DNA of 39,061 nt from Gammaproteobacteria bacterium (GTDB taxonomy: Bacteria > Pseudomonadota > Gammaproteobacteria > Pseudomonadales > Azotimanducaceae), in assembly GCA_007694905.1 (NCBI GenBank), contig REEU01000189.1, positions 1 through 39,061 of the forward strand, read 5' to 3'. A program made the position numbers and the translations under genes. Within the stretch, counting starts at the first letter, position 1. Each line of letters opens with the position of its first letter. The notes below the pieces were generated by a model. It did no database searches, was not told the origin of the DNA, and saw only the letters and a list, made by a program, of their open reading frames with translations. This document shows positions 17,241 to 25,542 of the stretch, in pieces.

Positions 17241-17904
17241 GCGGGAGGGGAGCATCCGCCCAGAATCGGGTCAGCTGCTGCTGCAGCGGCCGGATCCTGG
17301 GCGCGATGCGCTTGGCGCCGGCCGCCGTGGCGGCGCCCTTGAGCAGCAGGGCGAAGCTGTAATGCACCCGGCTCTCGAGTTCGTCGAGGCCGATCTGGCC
17401 GTAGGCCCACTCCAGGATGCAGATGAAGAACTGCTGGCTCAGCGCGAGGGCGAGAGCATTGGCTTCGATTTCCGACTCGAGGAGACCGGCGTCGCGGGCC
17501 TGATCCACCCGCCCCTTCCAGAACAGGAAGCGGGGATCGCCGAACACGGCGCGGTGGTCGCGGCCGCCATCGCCGTAGGCGGCGAACAGCACCGCCTTGT
17601 GGAACTTCGGTGCCTCTCCGTAGAGCTCCACCGCCAGCGACACCGCCTCGAAGAAAATGTCGAGGGCGTCCGCTTCGAGCCGGTCGAGGTGGTCCTCGTA
17701 GCGGGCCATGCCCGCGTCGAGGACCGCCAGCATGATCGCCTGTTTCGAACCGAAGAGGTTGTAGGGCGTGGCGATGGACACGCCGGCGGCTTCTGCCAGG
17801 GCCCGCATGGAAAAGCCGGCGTCGCCGCGTGCTCTCATCAGCCGGACCGCCGCGGTGATGATGGCATCGCGGCGCGCCTGCTTGGCTTGCTCCCGGGTCG
17901 GCAT
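17218..17904 (-). CDS. TetR/AcrR family transcriptional regulator
   Basis: A 228-residue repressor. The DNA-binding domain is residues 1-60, with helix-turn-helix FSMRALAEAAGVSIATPYNLFGSKQAIM. The C-terminal ligand domain is all-helical. A perfect 14-bp palindrome, its likely operator, lies about 60 nt upstream in the gap shared with the divergent operon starting at 18002. It sits between two catabolic units on the plus strand, one ending into it and one diverging from it, so it probably controls at least the second. The inducer may be an acyl-CoA or amide compound (inference). Confidence 0.9.
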   Translation of the reverse strand: MPTREQAKQARRDAIITAAVRLMRARGDAGFSMRALAEAAGVSIATPYNLFGSKQAIMLAVLDAGMARYEDHLDRLEADALDIFFEAVSLAVELYGEAPKFHKAVLFAAYGDGGRDHRAVFGDPRFLFWKGRVDQARDAGLLESEIEANALALALSQQFFICILEWAYGQIGLDELESRVHYSFALLLKGAATAAGAKRIAPRIRPLQQQLTRFWADAPLPLTADKSA

Positions 17905-17963
17905 GGTCCTTTGGCGCTCCAGCTGCGGTCACGCTGCTGCGTGACTCCCGATCGTATTTGGAT

Positions 17964-17977
17964 TATAACGCGTTATA
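17964..17977. promoter_or_regulatory. TetR-type operator palindrome
   Basis: TATAACGCGTTATA is a perfect 14-bp palindrome in the intergenic space between the divergent TetR gene (start 17904) and the 18002-21894 operon. Its size and position fit autoregulation plus control of the operon. Confidence 0.6.
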
Positions 17978-18001
17978 GCTTTAGCTGACGGAGACCACCT
18001 C

Positions 18002-18214
18002 ATGGAACTGTCCCGCGCCCGCAGCTTCACCACCGCCCGGCCAGGCGAGGAGTGGGCTGACATCGCCCGTCGTACCCTGGCCGATCAGGACCCTGGCCAG
18101 GCAGTAGAAGCGTTGCAGAGTTGGAACCTGCACCTGTTCCTGCGCCAGCCAAGAGGGAGGATACTCGGCTGCGACGTGATCTTCACCGAGCCGCCGCTGA
18201 CCGATGCCGGCTGA
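18002..18214 (+). CDS. small LysM-like hypothetical protein
   Basis: 70 residues. The segment W-ADIARRTL...AVEALQSWNLHL...GRILGCDVIFTEPPL resembles a LysM module (two helices between short strands, ending in a V-x-EPP motif). No signal peptide or membrane helix is visible, which is unusual for a wall-binding LysM and suggests a cytosolic role. GGAG lies 8 nt before the ATG. It is the first gene of the TetR-controlled operon and overlaps the next start by 11 nt. Function unknown. Confidence 0.7.
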   Translation: MELSRARSFTTARPGEEWADIARRTLADQDPGQAVEALQSWNLHLFLRQPRGRILGCDVIFTEPPLTDAG

Positions 18215-18446
18215 ACCCCATGACGCGACCCCCCGCATCGAGCGCGCCCTGGTGGCGCCGGGGCACGACGGGAGCGCTGAGTTGCTGCTGCGCATCCGTT
18301 ACGGCGACGGGTCTTCGGACAGCGTCACGCTGGATGCCGCCGCCGCGGAGCGCCTGCTCGATCAATGCGGGGCCACTGCCCTCGAACAGCTGGTGGGTCA
18401 ACCCTGGCGCCGTCTGCTGAACGTACTCGAACAATCTGGAGATTGA
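18204..18446 (+). CDS. small hypothetical protein
   Basis: 80 residues, acidic and soluble, with no motif I recognise. It reads as one compact alpha/beta domain (IERALVAPGHDGSAELLLRI, then VTLDAAAAERLLDQCG, then VGQPWRRLLNVLEQ). It overlaps the LysM-like gene by 11 nt and ends 4 nt before the D-aminoacylase-like gene, so it is translationally coupled on both sides and likely serves the same operon, perhaps as an accessory subunit (inference). Confidence 0.65.
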   Translation: MPAEPHDATPRIERALVAPGHDGSAELLLRIRYGDGSSDSVTLDAAAAERLLDQCGATALEQLVGQPWRRLLNVLEQSGD

Positions 18447-18450
18447 AGCG

Positions 18451-20121
18451 ATGGACCTGATCATCCGCAATGGCCGTATCGTCGATGGTACCGGCCTGCC
18501 TGCATACCAGGGCGACATCGGCATCCGCGATGGTCGCATCGTGTCGGTCGGTGGCCGTATACCCGGCACGGCCACCGAGGAGATCGACGCCGCCGGGCGG
18601 GTCGTCGCCCCGGGATTCATCGATCCGCACACCCATTTCGACGTGCAGCTGCTCTGGGACGGCCAGGCCCGTCCGGCGCTCGAGCACGGCATCACCACGG
18701 TGGTGCCCGGCAACTGCTCGCTGTCGCTGGCACCGCTGAAGGTCGAGCATCGGCCGCGGCTGGTGGGCATGTTCCAGCAGATCGAGGAGATGCCGGACGC
18801 CGCTTTCGACGGTGCCTTCGAGTGGACCTGGGAATCCTTCGCGGACTACCTCACGGCCCTGCGCTCGAAGCTGGCAGTGAACGTGGCGCCGCTGGCGGGC
18901 CACAGTGTCATCCGCCTCTGGGTCATGGGCGATGCCGCCAACGAACGCGCAGCCAATGCCGACGAGATCGCGGGCATGCAGGAGTTGCTGCGGCAGTGTC
19001 TCGAAGCCGGGGCGGTGGGCCTGTCCACCAGCTTCGTCGACGTCGACGAACGGCTGCAACCGGTGCCGAGCCGCTACGCCCATGCGGAAGAAATCGATGC
19101 CCTGGCCGCGGTGCTCGGTGAGTACGGCCGCATGCTGCAGGTGGTCCCGGAATTCTATGCCACCGACATCACGCTGGCGCGGGTGGATCAGCTGGCAGAA
19201 CTGTCGCTGAAACATCAGATTCCGACCACGTTCTCGCCGCTGTTCGATTCCGCTGCCAATCCGGACAACATTTCCCGGGTGATGGCGCGGGTAGAGGAGC
19301 AGATGGCGCGCGGCGCGCGGGTCTGGCCCCAGGTGCAGACCCGGCCCATCGACATCAGCTTCACGTTCGAGGTGGCCAGCCTGCTGTTCGCCGGCACGCC
19401 GGGCTGGTACCGGACCATGCGTCTGCCACGGGACGAGAAGATCGCCGCACTGCGCGACCCGGAGCGGCTCGCGCGGCTGCTCGAGGAGGCAGAGCCGGGC
19501 GGCAACACTGACCGCTTCCGCAAGATGCGGGTCCGCGCCGTGGCGCGTCGCGAGGACGACGGCCTCGTCGGCCGCAGCCTCGGGGACATTGCGGCTGAGC
19601 GGGACAGCACGCCGGCACGGGTGATGGTGGACATCGCTCTGGCCAACGATCTCGATGCCAGCTTCGTTGCCACCGATCTCGGCCATAACGACCCCGCGCG
19701 GGTGGGCGCGCTGCTTGCGCACCCCATGGTGCACATCGGTGCCAGTGACGGCGGTGCCCACATCCAGTCTTTCGCCACCTACGGCGACACCGGTTACCTG
19801 TTCAGCCGCTTCGTGCGTGAACGTCACGACCTTACGCTGGAGGCGGCGGTGAAGAAGATCACGGCGGATACGGCGCGAATCTGGGGTATTGCCGGTCGCG
19901 GCCTGCTGCAGCCGGGTTTTGCCGCGGACATCACAGTGTTCGACCCGGACGTCATCGACCGCGGCGACGAGGTGGTGGCCCACGACATGCCCGAAGCCGG
20001 CATGCGCTACGTGCGCGGCTCCCGCGGCATCTACACCGTGGTGGTCAACGGTGCGGTGGCCTGGAGCGCGGCCGCCGGCGGCTACACGGAAGCACGGCAA
20101 GGACAGGTGGTGACTCGATGA
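18451..20121 (+). CDS. N-acyl-D-amino-acid deacylase / D-aminoacylase family amidohydrolase
   Basis: A 556-residue metal-dependent hydrolase. The subtype motif PGFIDPHTHFDVQLLWD supplies the first metal histidines (H60, H62). GITTVVPGNCSLSLAP carries the cysteine typical of the D-aminoacylase group, and SDGGAHIQSF supplies the late metal Asp. The C-terminus returns to the small beta-sandwich (GFAADITVFDPDVI). Family members hydrolyse N-acyl-D-amino acids, hydantoin-like or other cyclic amides; in acyl-CoA operons the real substrate is often unknown. It overlaps the next gene by 4 nt (ATGA). Confidence 0.88.
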   Translation: MDLIIRNGRIVDGTGLPAYQGDIGIRDGRIVSVGGRIPGTATEEIDAAGRVVAPGFIDPHTHFDVQLLWDGQARPALEHGITTVVPGNCSLSLAPLKVEHRPRLVGMFQQIEEMPDAAFDGAFEWTWESFADYLTALRSKLAVNVAPLAGHSVIRLWVMGDAANERAANADEIAGMQELLRQCLEAGAVGLSTSFVDVDERLQPVPSRYAHAEEIDALAAVLGEYGRMLQVVPEFYATDITLARVDQLAELSLKHQIPTTFSPLFDSAANPDNISRVMARVEEQMARGARVWPQVQTRPIDISFTFEVASLLFAGTPGWYRTMRLPRDEKIAALRDPERLARLLEEAEPGGNTDRFRKMRVRAVARREDDGLVGRSLGDIAAERDSTPARVMVDIALANDLDASFVATDLGHNDPARVGALLAHPMVHIGASDGGAHIQSFATYGDTGYLFSRFVRERHDLTLEAAVKKITADTARIWGIAGRGLLQPGFAADITVFDPDVIDRGDEVVAHDMPEAGMRYVRGSRGIYTVVVNGAVAWSAAAGGYTEARQGQVVTR

Positions 20122-21080
20122 GCGGGATCCGTTTTCACTGCGTCGACGCGAACGGCATCCGCATCCATCTCGCCGAGCAGGGTGAGGGTCCGTTGGTGCT
20201 CATGGTTCACGGCTTTCCGGAGTCCTGGTACTCCTGGCGCTATCAGCTGCCGGCGCTTGCCGCCGCCGGCTACCGGGCAGTGGCCATGGACGTGCGCGGC
20301 TACGGCCGCTCGTCGAAGCCGAGCCGGGTGGAGGACTACCGCATGGTGCAGAAGGTCGCCGACGTGGTCGGCGTCGTGAAGGCCCTCGGCGGCGGCCCGG
20401 CCACCATCGTCGGGCATGACTGGGGCGCACCCATTGCCTGGAACTCCGCGCTGCTGCGTCCGGATCTGTTCCGCGGCGTGGCCGGCCTGTCGGTGCCCTA
20501 CGCCCCACCGCACGGCCCGACCCGGCCGCTGGCGGGTATGCGTGCCATGGCCGGTGACAACGAATTCTACATTGAGTACTTCCAGCAGCCGGGGCGCGCC
20601 GAGGCGGAGATCGAGGCGGACGTGCGCGGCTGGCTGCTTGGTTTCTACTGGTGCGCGTCCGGCGACATCGAGAACGGTCCCAACATTGCCATGGTGGATC
20701 GGGGTCGCACGCTGCGGGAGAAGTTCGTCCATCCAGAGACCATGCCGGCCTGGATGAGCGAAGCGGATCTGGACGTCTACACCCGCGAATTCGAGTACTC
20801 CGGCTTCTTCGGGCCGCTCGGCCGCTACCGTAACGTGGACCGGGACTGGGAGGATCTCGCCGCCTTCGCCTACCGGCCCATCGAGGTTCCGGCCCTGTTC
20901 ATCGGCGGCTCGAAGGATGGCCCCACCATCTGGGGCAAGCCCGCCATCGACCGCTTCCCGGAGACCTTGCCGAAGCTGCACCAGTCGGTGATTCTCGATG
21001 GCTGCGGCCACTGGGTGCAGCAGGAGCGGGCGGACGAGACCAACGCGCTGCTGCTGGACTTTCTCGCTGCCATCCATTGA
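20118..21080 (+). CDS. alpha/beta hydrolase, epoxide hydrolase-like
   Basis: A 320-residue hydrolase with HGFPESWYSWRYQLPAL (oxyanion-side motif, residues 31-47) and VGHDWGAPIAW, which puts Asp101 at the nucleophile position as in epoxide hydrolases and haloalkane dehalogenases. The C-terminal acid and base are likely Asp in GGSKDGP and His in DGCGHWVQQE. The HGFPES motif favours an epoxide hydrolase over a dehalogenase. It overlaps the deacylase by 4 nt (ATGA) and precedes a crotonase by 16 nt in a tightly packed operon. Confidence 0.87.
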   Translation: MSGIRFHCVDANGIRIHLAEQGEGPLVLMVHGFPESWYSWRYQLPALAAAGYRAVAMDVRGYGRSSKPSRVEDYRMVQKVADVVGVVKALGGGPATIVGHDWGAPIAWNSALLRPDLFRGVAGLSVPYAPPHGPTRPLAGMRAMAGDNEFYIEYFQQPGRAEAEIEADVRGWLLGFYWCASGDIENGPNIAMVDRGRTLREKFVHPETMPAWMSEADLDVYTREFEYSGFFGPLGRYRNVDRDWEDLAAFAYRPIEVPALFIGGSKDGPTIWGKPAIDRFPETLPKLHQSVILDGCGHWVQQERADETNALLLDFLAAIH

Positions 21081-21096
21081 CGATCAGAGAGTAGAC

Positions 21097-21894
21097 ATGA
21101 GCTACGACACCATCCTCACCGACACAGCCGATGGCCTCCTGACCATCACCCTGAACCGGCCCGATCGTCTCAATGCCTGGACCTACCGCATGGGTGCAGA
21201 GCTCGGTGACGCCATCGCTGCCGCCAACGACGACGATGCCATCGAGGCCATCGTCGTCACCGGAGCGGGTCGCGGTTTCTGCGCCGGCGCCGACATCCAG
21301 GACGTGTTCAATGCCCAACAGCAGGATGCAGGGGCAGCGAAGGAACGCCCGGTCATGCGCAGCTGGGTGGAGCTTGTGCGTGAGTCCAAGCCCATCGTCG
21401 CCGCCATCAACGGTGCCTGTATCGGCGTCGGCCTGACCCAGGTGCTGCCCATGGACTACCTGATCGCCGCGAAGGACGCCAAGCTCAGCCTGCGTTTCAT
21501 CAAGATGGGGCTGGTCCCGGAACTGGCCAGCTCCCAGTTCGTGACCCTGCGCTGCGGGTTCGGCCAGGCCAACGAACTGATGCTCACCGGCAAGACGGTC
21601 AGCGGCGCCGAAGCCGCGGCCATCGGTCTCGTGGACCGGGCCGTGGAGGCGGATGAGCTGCTGCCCGCCGCCCGCGAGATGGCGAAGGCCATGGGCAACA
21701 ATCCCCAGGCCGCCCTGCGGGCGGTGAAACAGCTCATCACGGTCAACGCCACTGAGTCCGATATCGGCCAGGTCCAGAAGCGAGAGCTCGAAGCGCTGCA
21801 GCGCTGCTACGCGTCGGCGGAGCACAAGGAGGCGATCGATGCGTTCCTGAACAAGCGCGAACCGGACTTCAAGAGGGCACGACAGACTGGCTGA
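21097..21894 (+). CDS. enoyl-CoA hydratase/isomerase family protein
   Basis: A 265-residue crotonase. FCAGADIQDVF and NGACIGVGLTQVLPMDYLIA form the oxyanion hole; MGLVPELASSQFV carries a Glu at a common catalytic position; the C-terminus (HKEAIDAFLNKREPDF) is typical. I chose the ATG at 21097, with AGAGAGTAG before it; an upstream in-frame start at 20998 would overlap the hydrolase by 83 nt without added homology. It is the last gene of the TetR-controlled operon. Confidence 0.9.
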   Translation: MSYDTILTDTADGLLTITLNRPDRLNAWTYRMGAELGDAIAAANDDDAIEAIVVTGAGRGFCAGADIQDVFNAQQQDAGAAKERPVMRSWVELVRESKPIVAAINGACIGVGLTQVLPMDYLIAAKDAKLSLRFIKMGLVPELASSQFVTLRCGFGQANELMLTGKTVSGAEAAAIGLVDRAVEADELLPAAREMAKAMGNNPQAALRAVKQLITVNATESDIGQVQKRELEALQRCYASAEHKEAIDAFLNKREPDFKRARQTG

Positions 21895-21962
21895 AGCTCG
21901 CGACCGACCGTCCTCCGGCCTCTTGCACGTCGCCGCGCATCAATACCGTGACGGGCGCGGGA

Positions 21963-22073
21963 ACGCCACGGAGATCCGCTCGACGCAAGCGCCGCGCACG
22001 CCCGAACTTGGTGAAACCGTTCCGCCATCGCGAAGTGCTGGAGATCATTGACCGCATCCTCGCAGACGCCTGA
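21963..22073 (+). pseudogene. possible C-terminal remnant of a response-regulator receiver domain
   Basis: The plus frame ending at TGA 22071-22073 reads RPNLVKPFRHREVLEIIDRI, which matches the conserved K-P-F loop and last helix of a receiver domain, but nothing before it on this strand looks like a receiver. On the opposite strand (about 21915-21970) the peptide GVPAPVTVLMRGDVQEA resembles the beta-4 region. This could be rearranged debris of a lost gene; the evidence is short. Confidence 0.3.
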
Positions 22074-22091
22074 GCCACCTCCACCCGCCGC

Positions 22092-22130
22092 GGCGCGTAA
22101 ACGCGTGATCCGTATGCGGCTCGCCTACAG
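22092..22130. repeat. REP-like element, second copy
   Basis: GGCGCGTAAACGCG (22092-22105) is identical to 7806-7819, followed by ATCCGTATGCGGC (22108-22120; compare 7852-7864) and the minus-strand head CTGTAGGCGAGC (22130-22119). The TAG stop of the permease gene lies inside that head. It again sits between convergent genes, so a terminator or REP role is plausible. Confidence 0.5.
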
Positions 22131-24482
22131 GGGCCAGACGAAGGGCATGAGCAGCGCCGCCACCAGGAAGACGACGAGCTGCAACGGCAGGCCGAGTTTG
22201 AGGTAATCGATGAACTTGTAGCCTCCTGGACCCATCACCAGGATGTTGGCCGGATGCGACACCGGGCTTGAGAGACTGGCGCATACGGCGATCGCAACCG
22301 CCATCAGCGGCGCCGCGGGTGACACGCCCAACTCCACCGCCAGCGACAGTGCCAGCGGCGCCATGATCAGCACCAGCGCGGCGGCGGGAATCATCAGCGT
22401 ACCCGCCGTGGTGAACGCATACAGCCCGGCGATCACGGCCCAGGGGCCAAAGGGTCCGAGCAGCCCGAGCACGCCTGCAGCCAGGTAGGTGGCTGCGCCT
22501 GTCTGCTGCATGGCCACGCCCAGCGGAATCATCCCGGCGATGACGAAGATGGTCCGCCACTCGATGGCAGCGTAGGCTTGATCCATGGTCAGACAGCGGG
22601 TCAGCACCATCCCCGTGGCCGCCGCCAGTGCCGCCACCGAGATGGGCATCCATCCGAGCATGGCGACCGCCACCATTGCGAGCATGAAGGCGCCGGCCAG
22701 CGGCGCCTTGCTCGAATCCACCGGCTTCGCGTGCACCGGCGTCAAAACGATCAGATCCTCGTCGTCGTTGAGCAGAGACAGGTGACGTTTCGGCCCGACG
22801 ATGAGCATCGCATCGCCGGACTTGAGCGCCATACTGCCGAGCCCTGAGCGGCGCGATTCGCCGTCCCTCCACAGCGCCGCCACCTCCACTTCGTAGCGCT
22901 CCCGCAGTTTCAGGTCCGCCACCGTGCGGCCCTCGAGCTTTGCCCGCGGATGCATCGTGGCTTCCACCAGTTCCAGCTTGCCCAACTCGAACACGTCCAG
23001 ATAGGGTGCGGCATCGTCGAGGATCTCGAGCTGTTGCAGTCCGCGCAGAACGTCGAGGTCCTCCTCGCGGCCTTGGATCAGGAGCAGGTCAGACCCCTCG
23101 ATCACCTCGTCAGATGATGGCCATTCGGTGACCTCGCCTTCGCGGAAGATACCGAGCATGCGGAAGTCGAAGGCATCGCCGAGCCGGTTCTCGGCCAGCG
23201 TCGTCCCGGCGAGCTCGGAATCCTTCGGCACCCGCAGGACGAACAGGCGCTCGTCGAGCTGATAGGTTTCCTTCAAGTCCGTCTCCGTGAGACGAGCTAC
23301 TGCGGTGAACTCCTTGGATTCGCCGAGCCGGTCGAGGTTGTCCTCAGCGCATTGCAGCAGTAGCCGGTCGCCGGCAGCCAGGGTCATGTTGGACAGCCGG
23401 GTCCTGCGGATCGTGTTGCCGCGACGGATGGCCAGCACGTTGGCGCCATGCTGCTCCCGGAAGGGTCGATGGCGCAGCGGTTCGCCAATGATCGAGGCGT
23501 CCTCCGCGAGCACCACCTCGACCATGGCTGACTTCTCCCACAGCCGGGCGAGCAGCATCGGCGCCTCCCGCTCGATGGCCAGTGAGTTCCAGCGACGGAG
23601 CATCTCAAAGCGGTCGCGTCGGCCCTGCGCCAGCAGCACGTCGCCGGCCTGCAATACCTTCTTGCGGTCCGGGAGGGCCTCAGTTCGCCCGTGACGGGTG
23701 ACGGCGATGATCATCAGGTTCGCCGAGGTGGGCAGGGCGGTGTCGGCCAGCGTCTTGCCGACGAACAGGGAATCCGCCGGGACGCGCAGGGCGAAGATGC
23801 GCTCCTGCAGGCTGTATTGCCGACGGAGATCCCGCTGGCCAGAGATGGTTGCCGTGGTGTCCGTCTTCGGCAGCAGATGGCGGCCGATCAGCGCCACGAA
23901 CGCGGTACCCGCAAGCAATGCCGGCAGACCGATCCAGGCGAAGTCGAAGAAGCCGAAGGCGTCCACGCCGCCCTCTACCATGGTCATGCTCACGAGCAGG
24001 TTGGGGGGCGTTCCGATCAGGGTCATCATGCCGCCGAGCAGCGTCCCGTAGGCCAGTGGCATCAGCAGGCGCGAGGGCGCGATACCGCTGGCCCTGGCCA
24101 CCTCAACGGCCACCGGCAGCATCAGGGTGGCAACGCCGATGTTGTTCATGAACGCGGACAGCACGCCGCTGACCAGCATGAACACGGCGATCATGCGCGC
24201 CTCGCCATGGCCCGCCACGTGCTGGATGCCGCGGGTGATGATGTCGGCGATCCCGGAGCGGGTCAGACCCTCGCTGAGGATGAACATGGCCAGGACGGTG
24301 ATCACGGCGGCGTTGCTGAAGCCGCTGACCGCATCGGCGGGCGACACCAGCCCAAGCATCGCCAGCGCAGACAGCACCATGAGCGCCGTCACATCCATGC
24401 GTACCCACTCGGTGACGAACAGCAGCAGGGCGCCGGCAAGGATGAGCAGGACGAGGGCGATCTCGAGGGTCATGGGCTCCAT
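22125..24482 (-). CDS. SLC13 family permease with internal RCK_C (TrkA-C) domains
   Basis: A 785-residue inner-membrane anion transporter. About residues 1-215 are transmembrane helices (LEIALVLLILAGALLLFV; GVLSAFMNNIGVATLMLPVAVE; LIGTPPNLLVSMTM, the signature SLC13 loop). The middle (about 225-595) is cytosolic with repeated RCK_C-like units (for example PADSLFVGKTLADTALP, LQAGDVLLAQGRRD, PKDSELAGTTLAENRLGD). The last 180 residues are helices again. Members carry dicarboxylates, sulfate or similar anions with sodium. The start is the first ATG; another ATG three codons in is possible. It is divergent from the aldolase gene. Confidence 0.9.
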   Translation of the reverse strand: MEPMTLEIALVLLILAGALLLFVTEWVRMDVTALMVLSALAMLGLVSPADAVSGFSNAAVITVLAMFILSEGLTRSGIADIITRGIQHVAGHGEARMIAVFMLVSGVLSAFMNNIGVATLMLPVAVEVARASGIAPSRLLMPLAYGTLLGGMMTLIGTPPNLLVSMTMVEGGVDAFGFFDFAWIGLPALLAGTAFVALIGRHLLPKTDTTATISGQRDLRRQYSLQERIFALRVPADSLFVGKTLADTALPTSANLMIIAVTRHGRTEALPDRKKVLQAGDVLLAQGRRDRFEMLRRWNSLAIEREAPMLLARLWEKSAMVEVVLAEDASIIGEPLRHRPFREQHGANVLAIRRGNTIRRTRLSNMTLAAGDRLLLQCAEDNLDRLGESKEFTAVARLTETDLKETYQLDERLFVLRVPKDSELAGTTLAENRLGDAFDFRMLGIFREGEVTEWPSSDEVIEGSDLLLIQGREEDLDVLRGLQQLEILDDAAPYLDVFELGKLELVEATMHPRAKLEGRTVADLKLRERYEVEVAALWRDGESRRSGLGSMALKSGDAMLIVGPKRHLSLLNDDEDLIVLTPVHAKPVDSSKAPLAGAFMLAMVAVAMLGWMPISVAALAAATGMVLTRCLTMDQAYAAIEWRTIFVIAGMIPLGVAMQQTGAATYLAAGVLGLLGPFGPWAVIAGLYAFTTAGTLMIPAAALVLIMAPLALSLAVELGVSPAAPLMAVAIAVCASLSSPVSHPANILVMGPGGYKFIDYLKLGLPLQLVVFLVAALLMPFVWPL

Positions 24483-24648
24483 CGGCAGCAGGGGCGCGCC
24501 AGCGCAGATCGGAGCAACGTAGCGTTGACCGCTGGAACGAGCAAGTTTCGTCGTCTGTCAATGGACGCGTCTTGCATCAATAGTCGTGAATCGGCAACGC
24601 AGGCAGCGTAGGATTTCACTTTGACATTGATGATTCAGGAGGTATGGC

Positions 24649-25542
24649 ATGGGCGATTTCGAGCAACAGTTCGCCAAGATGCGGGATGGCAAGGGCTTCA
24701 TCGCAGCGCTTGACCAGAGCGGAGGCAGCACGCCAAAGGCACTGCGTCTGTACGGCATTCCCGAGGACAGCTGGACGAACGACGATGAAATGATGGATCT
24801 GGTGCATGCCATGCGGACCCGCATCATCACCAGTCCAGCGTTCAGCGGTGAGCGGATCCTTGCCTCCATTCTGTTCGAGGCCACCATGCGCCGCGAGATC
24901 GAGGGCCATCCCACCGCGAACTATCTCTGGAGCATCAAGAGCGTGGTGCCCATCCTCAAGGTGGACAAGGGGCTCGAGGAGGAGGCTGACGGCGTGCAGC
25001 GCATGAAGCCGATGCCGGCCCTGGACGCGCTGCTGGTAGAGGCCAAACAAAACGGAATCTTCGGTACCAAGATGCGCTCGGTGATCAAACAGGCGCATAC
25101 GGACGCGATCCCGGGTATCGTCGCACAGCAGTTCGAGTTCGGTCGTCGCATCATCGCCGCTGGTCTCGTGCCCATCATCGAGCCGGAGGTGGACATCCAA
25201 TGTCCGGACAAGGCCAGGGCGGAGGAGCTGCTGAAGGCGGCCATCCGCGAGCATCTCGACGGACTCGGCAGCGATGAATACGTGATGCTCAAGCTGACGC
25301 CGCCGGAGTCTGACAACATGTATGCGGACTTTGTGGCCCATCCCCGCGTGTTGCGGGTCGTGCTGCTGTCCGGCGGCTATGACCGGGACGAGGCCAACGC
25401 GCGACTGGCGCGGCAGAAGGGTGTCGTTGCGAGCTTCTCGCGGGCGCTGACTGAAGGCCTCTCTGCCGAGCAGTCCGATGCAGAGTTCAACGCCACCCTC
25501 GATGCCGCCATCGAAAGCATTTATCAAGCCTCGCTGACGTGA
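24649..25542 (+). CDS. fda: class I fructose-bisphosphate aldolase (Staphylococcus Fda type)
   Basis: A 297-residue glycolytic/gluconeogenic aldolase. GKGFIAALDQSGGSTPKAL, MRTRIITSPAFS, VPILKVDKGLEEE, GTKMRS and VPIIEPEVDIQ match the Staphylococcus aureus-type class I enzyme closely, unlike the E. coli FbaB or class II types. The Schiff-base lysine is at about residue 215 in VMLKLTPPES. The strong ribosome binding site AGGAGGT stands before the ATG. The stop overlaps the GTG of the next gene (GTGA), implying coupled translation with a transporter. Confidence 0.92.
   Translation: MGDFEQQFAKMRDGKGFIAALDQSGGSTPKALRLYGIPEDSWTNDDEMMDLVHAMRTRIITSPAFSGERILASILFEATMRREIEGHPTANYLWSIKSVVPILKVDKGLEEEADGVQRMKPMPALDALLVEAKQNGIFGTKMRSVIKQAHTDAIPGIVAQQFEFGRRIIAAGLVPIIEPEVDIQCPDKARAEELLKAAIREHLDGLGSDEYVMLKLTPPESDNMYADFVAHPRVLRVVLLSGGYDRDEANARLARQKGVVASFSRALTEGLSAEQSDAEFNATLDAAIESIYQASLT

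Noticed and set aside
18325-20100. Minus-strand open frame of 591 codons
   Set aside because: Antisense to the D-aminoacylase-like gene, which has clear metal-binding motifs on the plus strand.
24621-24626. TTGACA as a -35 box for the aldolase gene
   Set aside because: A -10 at proper spacing would fall on the ribosome binding site and start codon.
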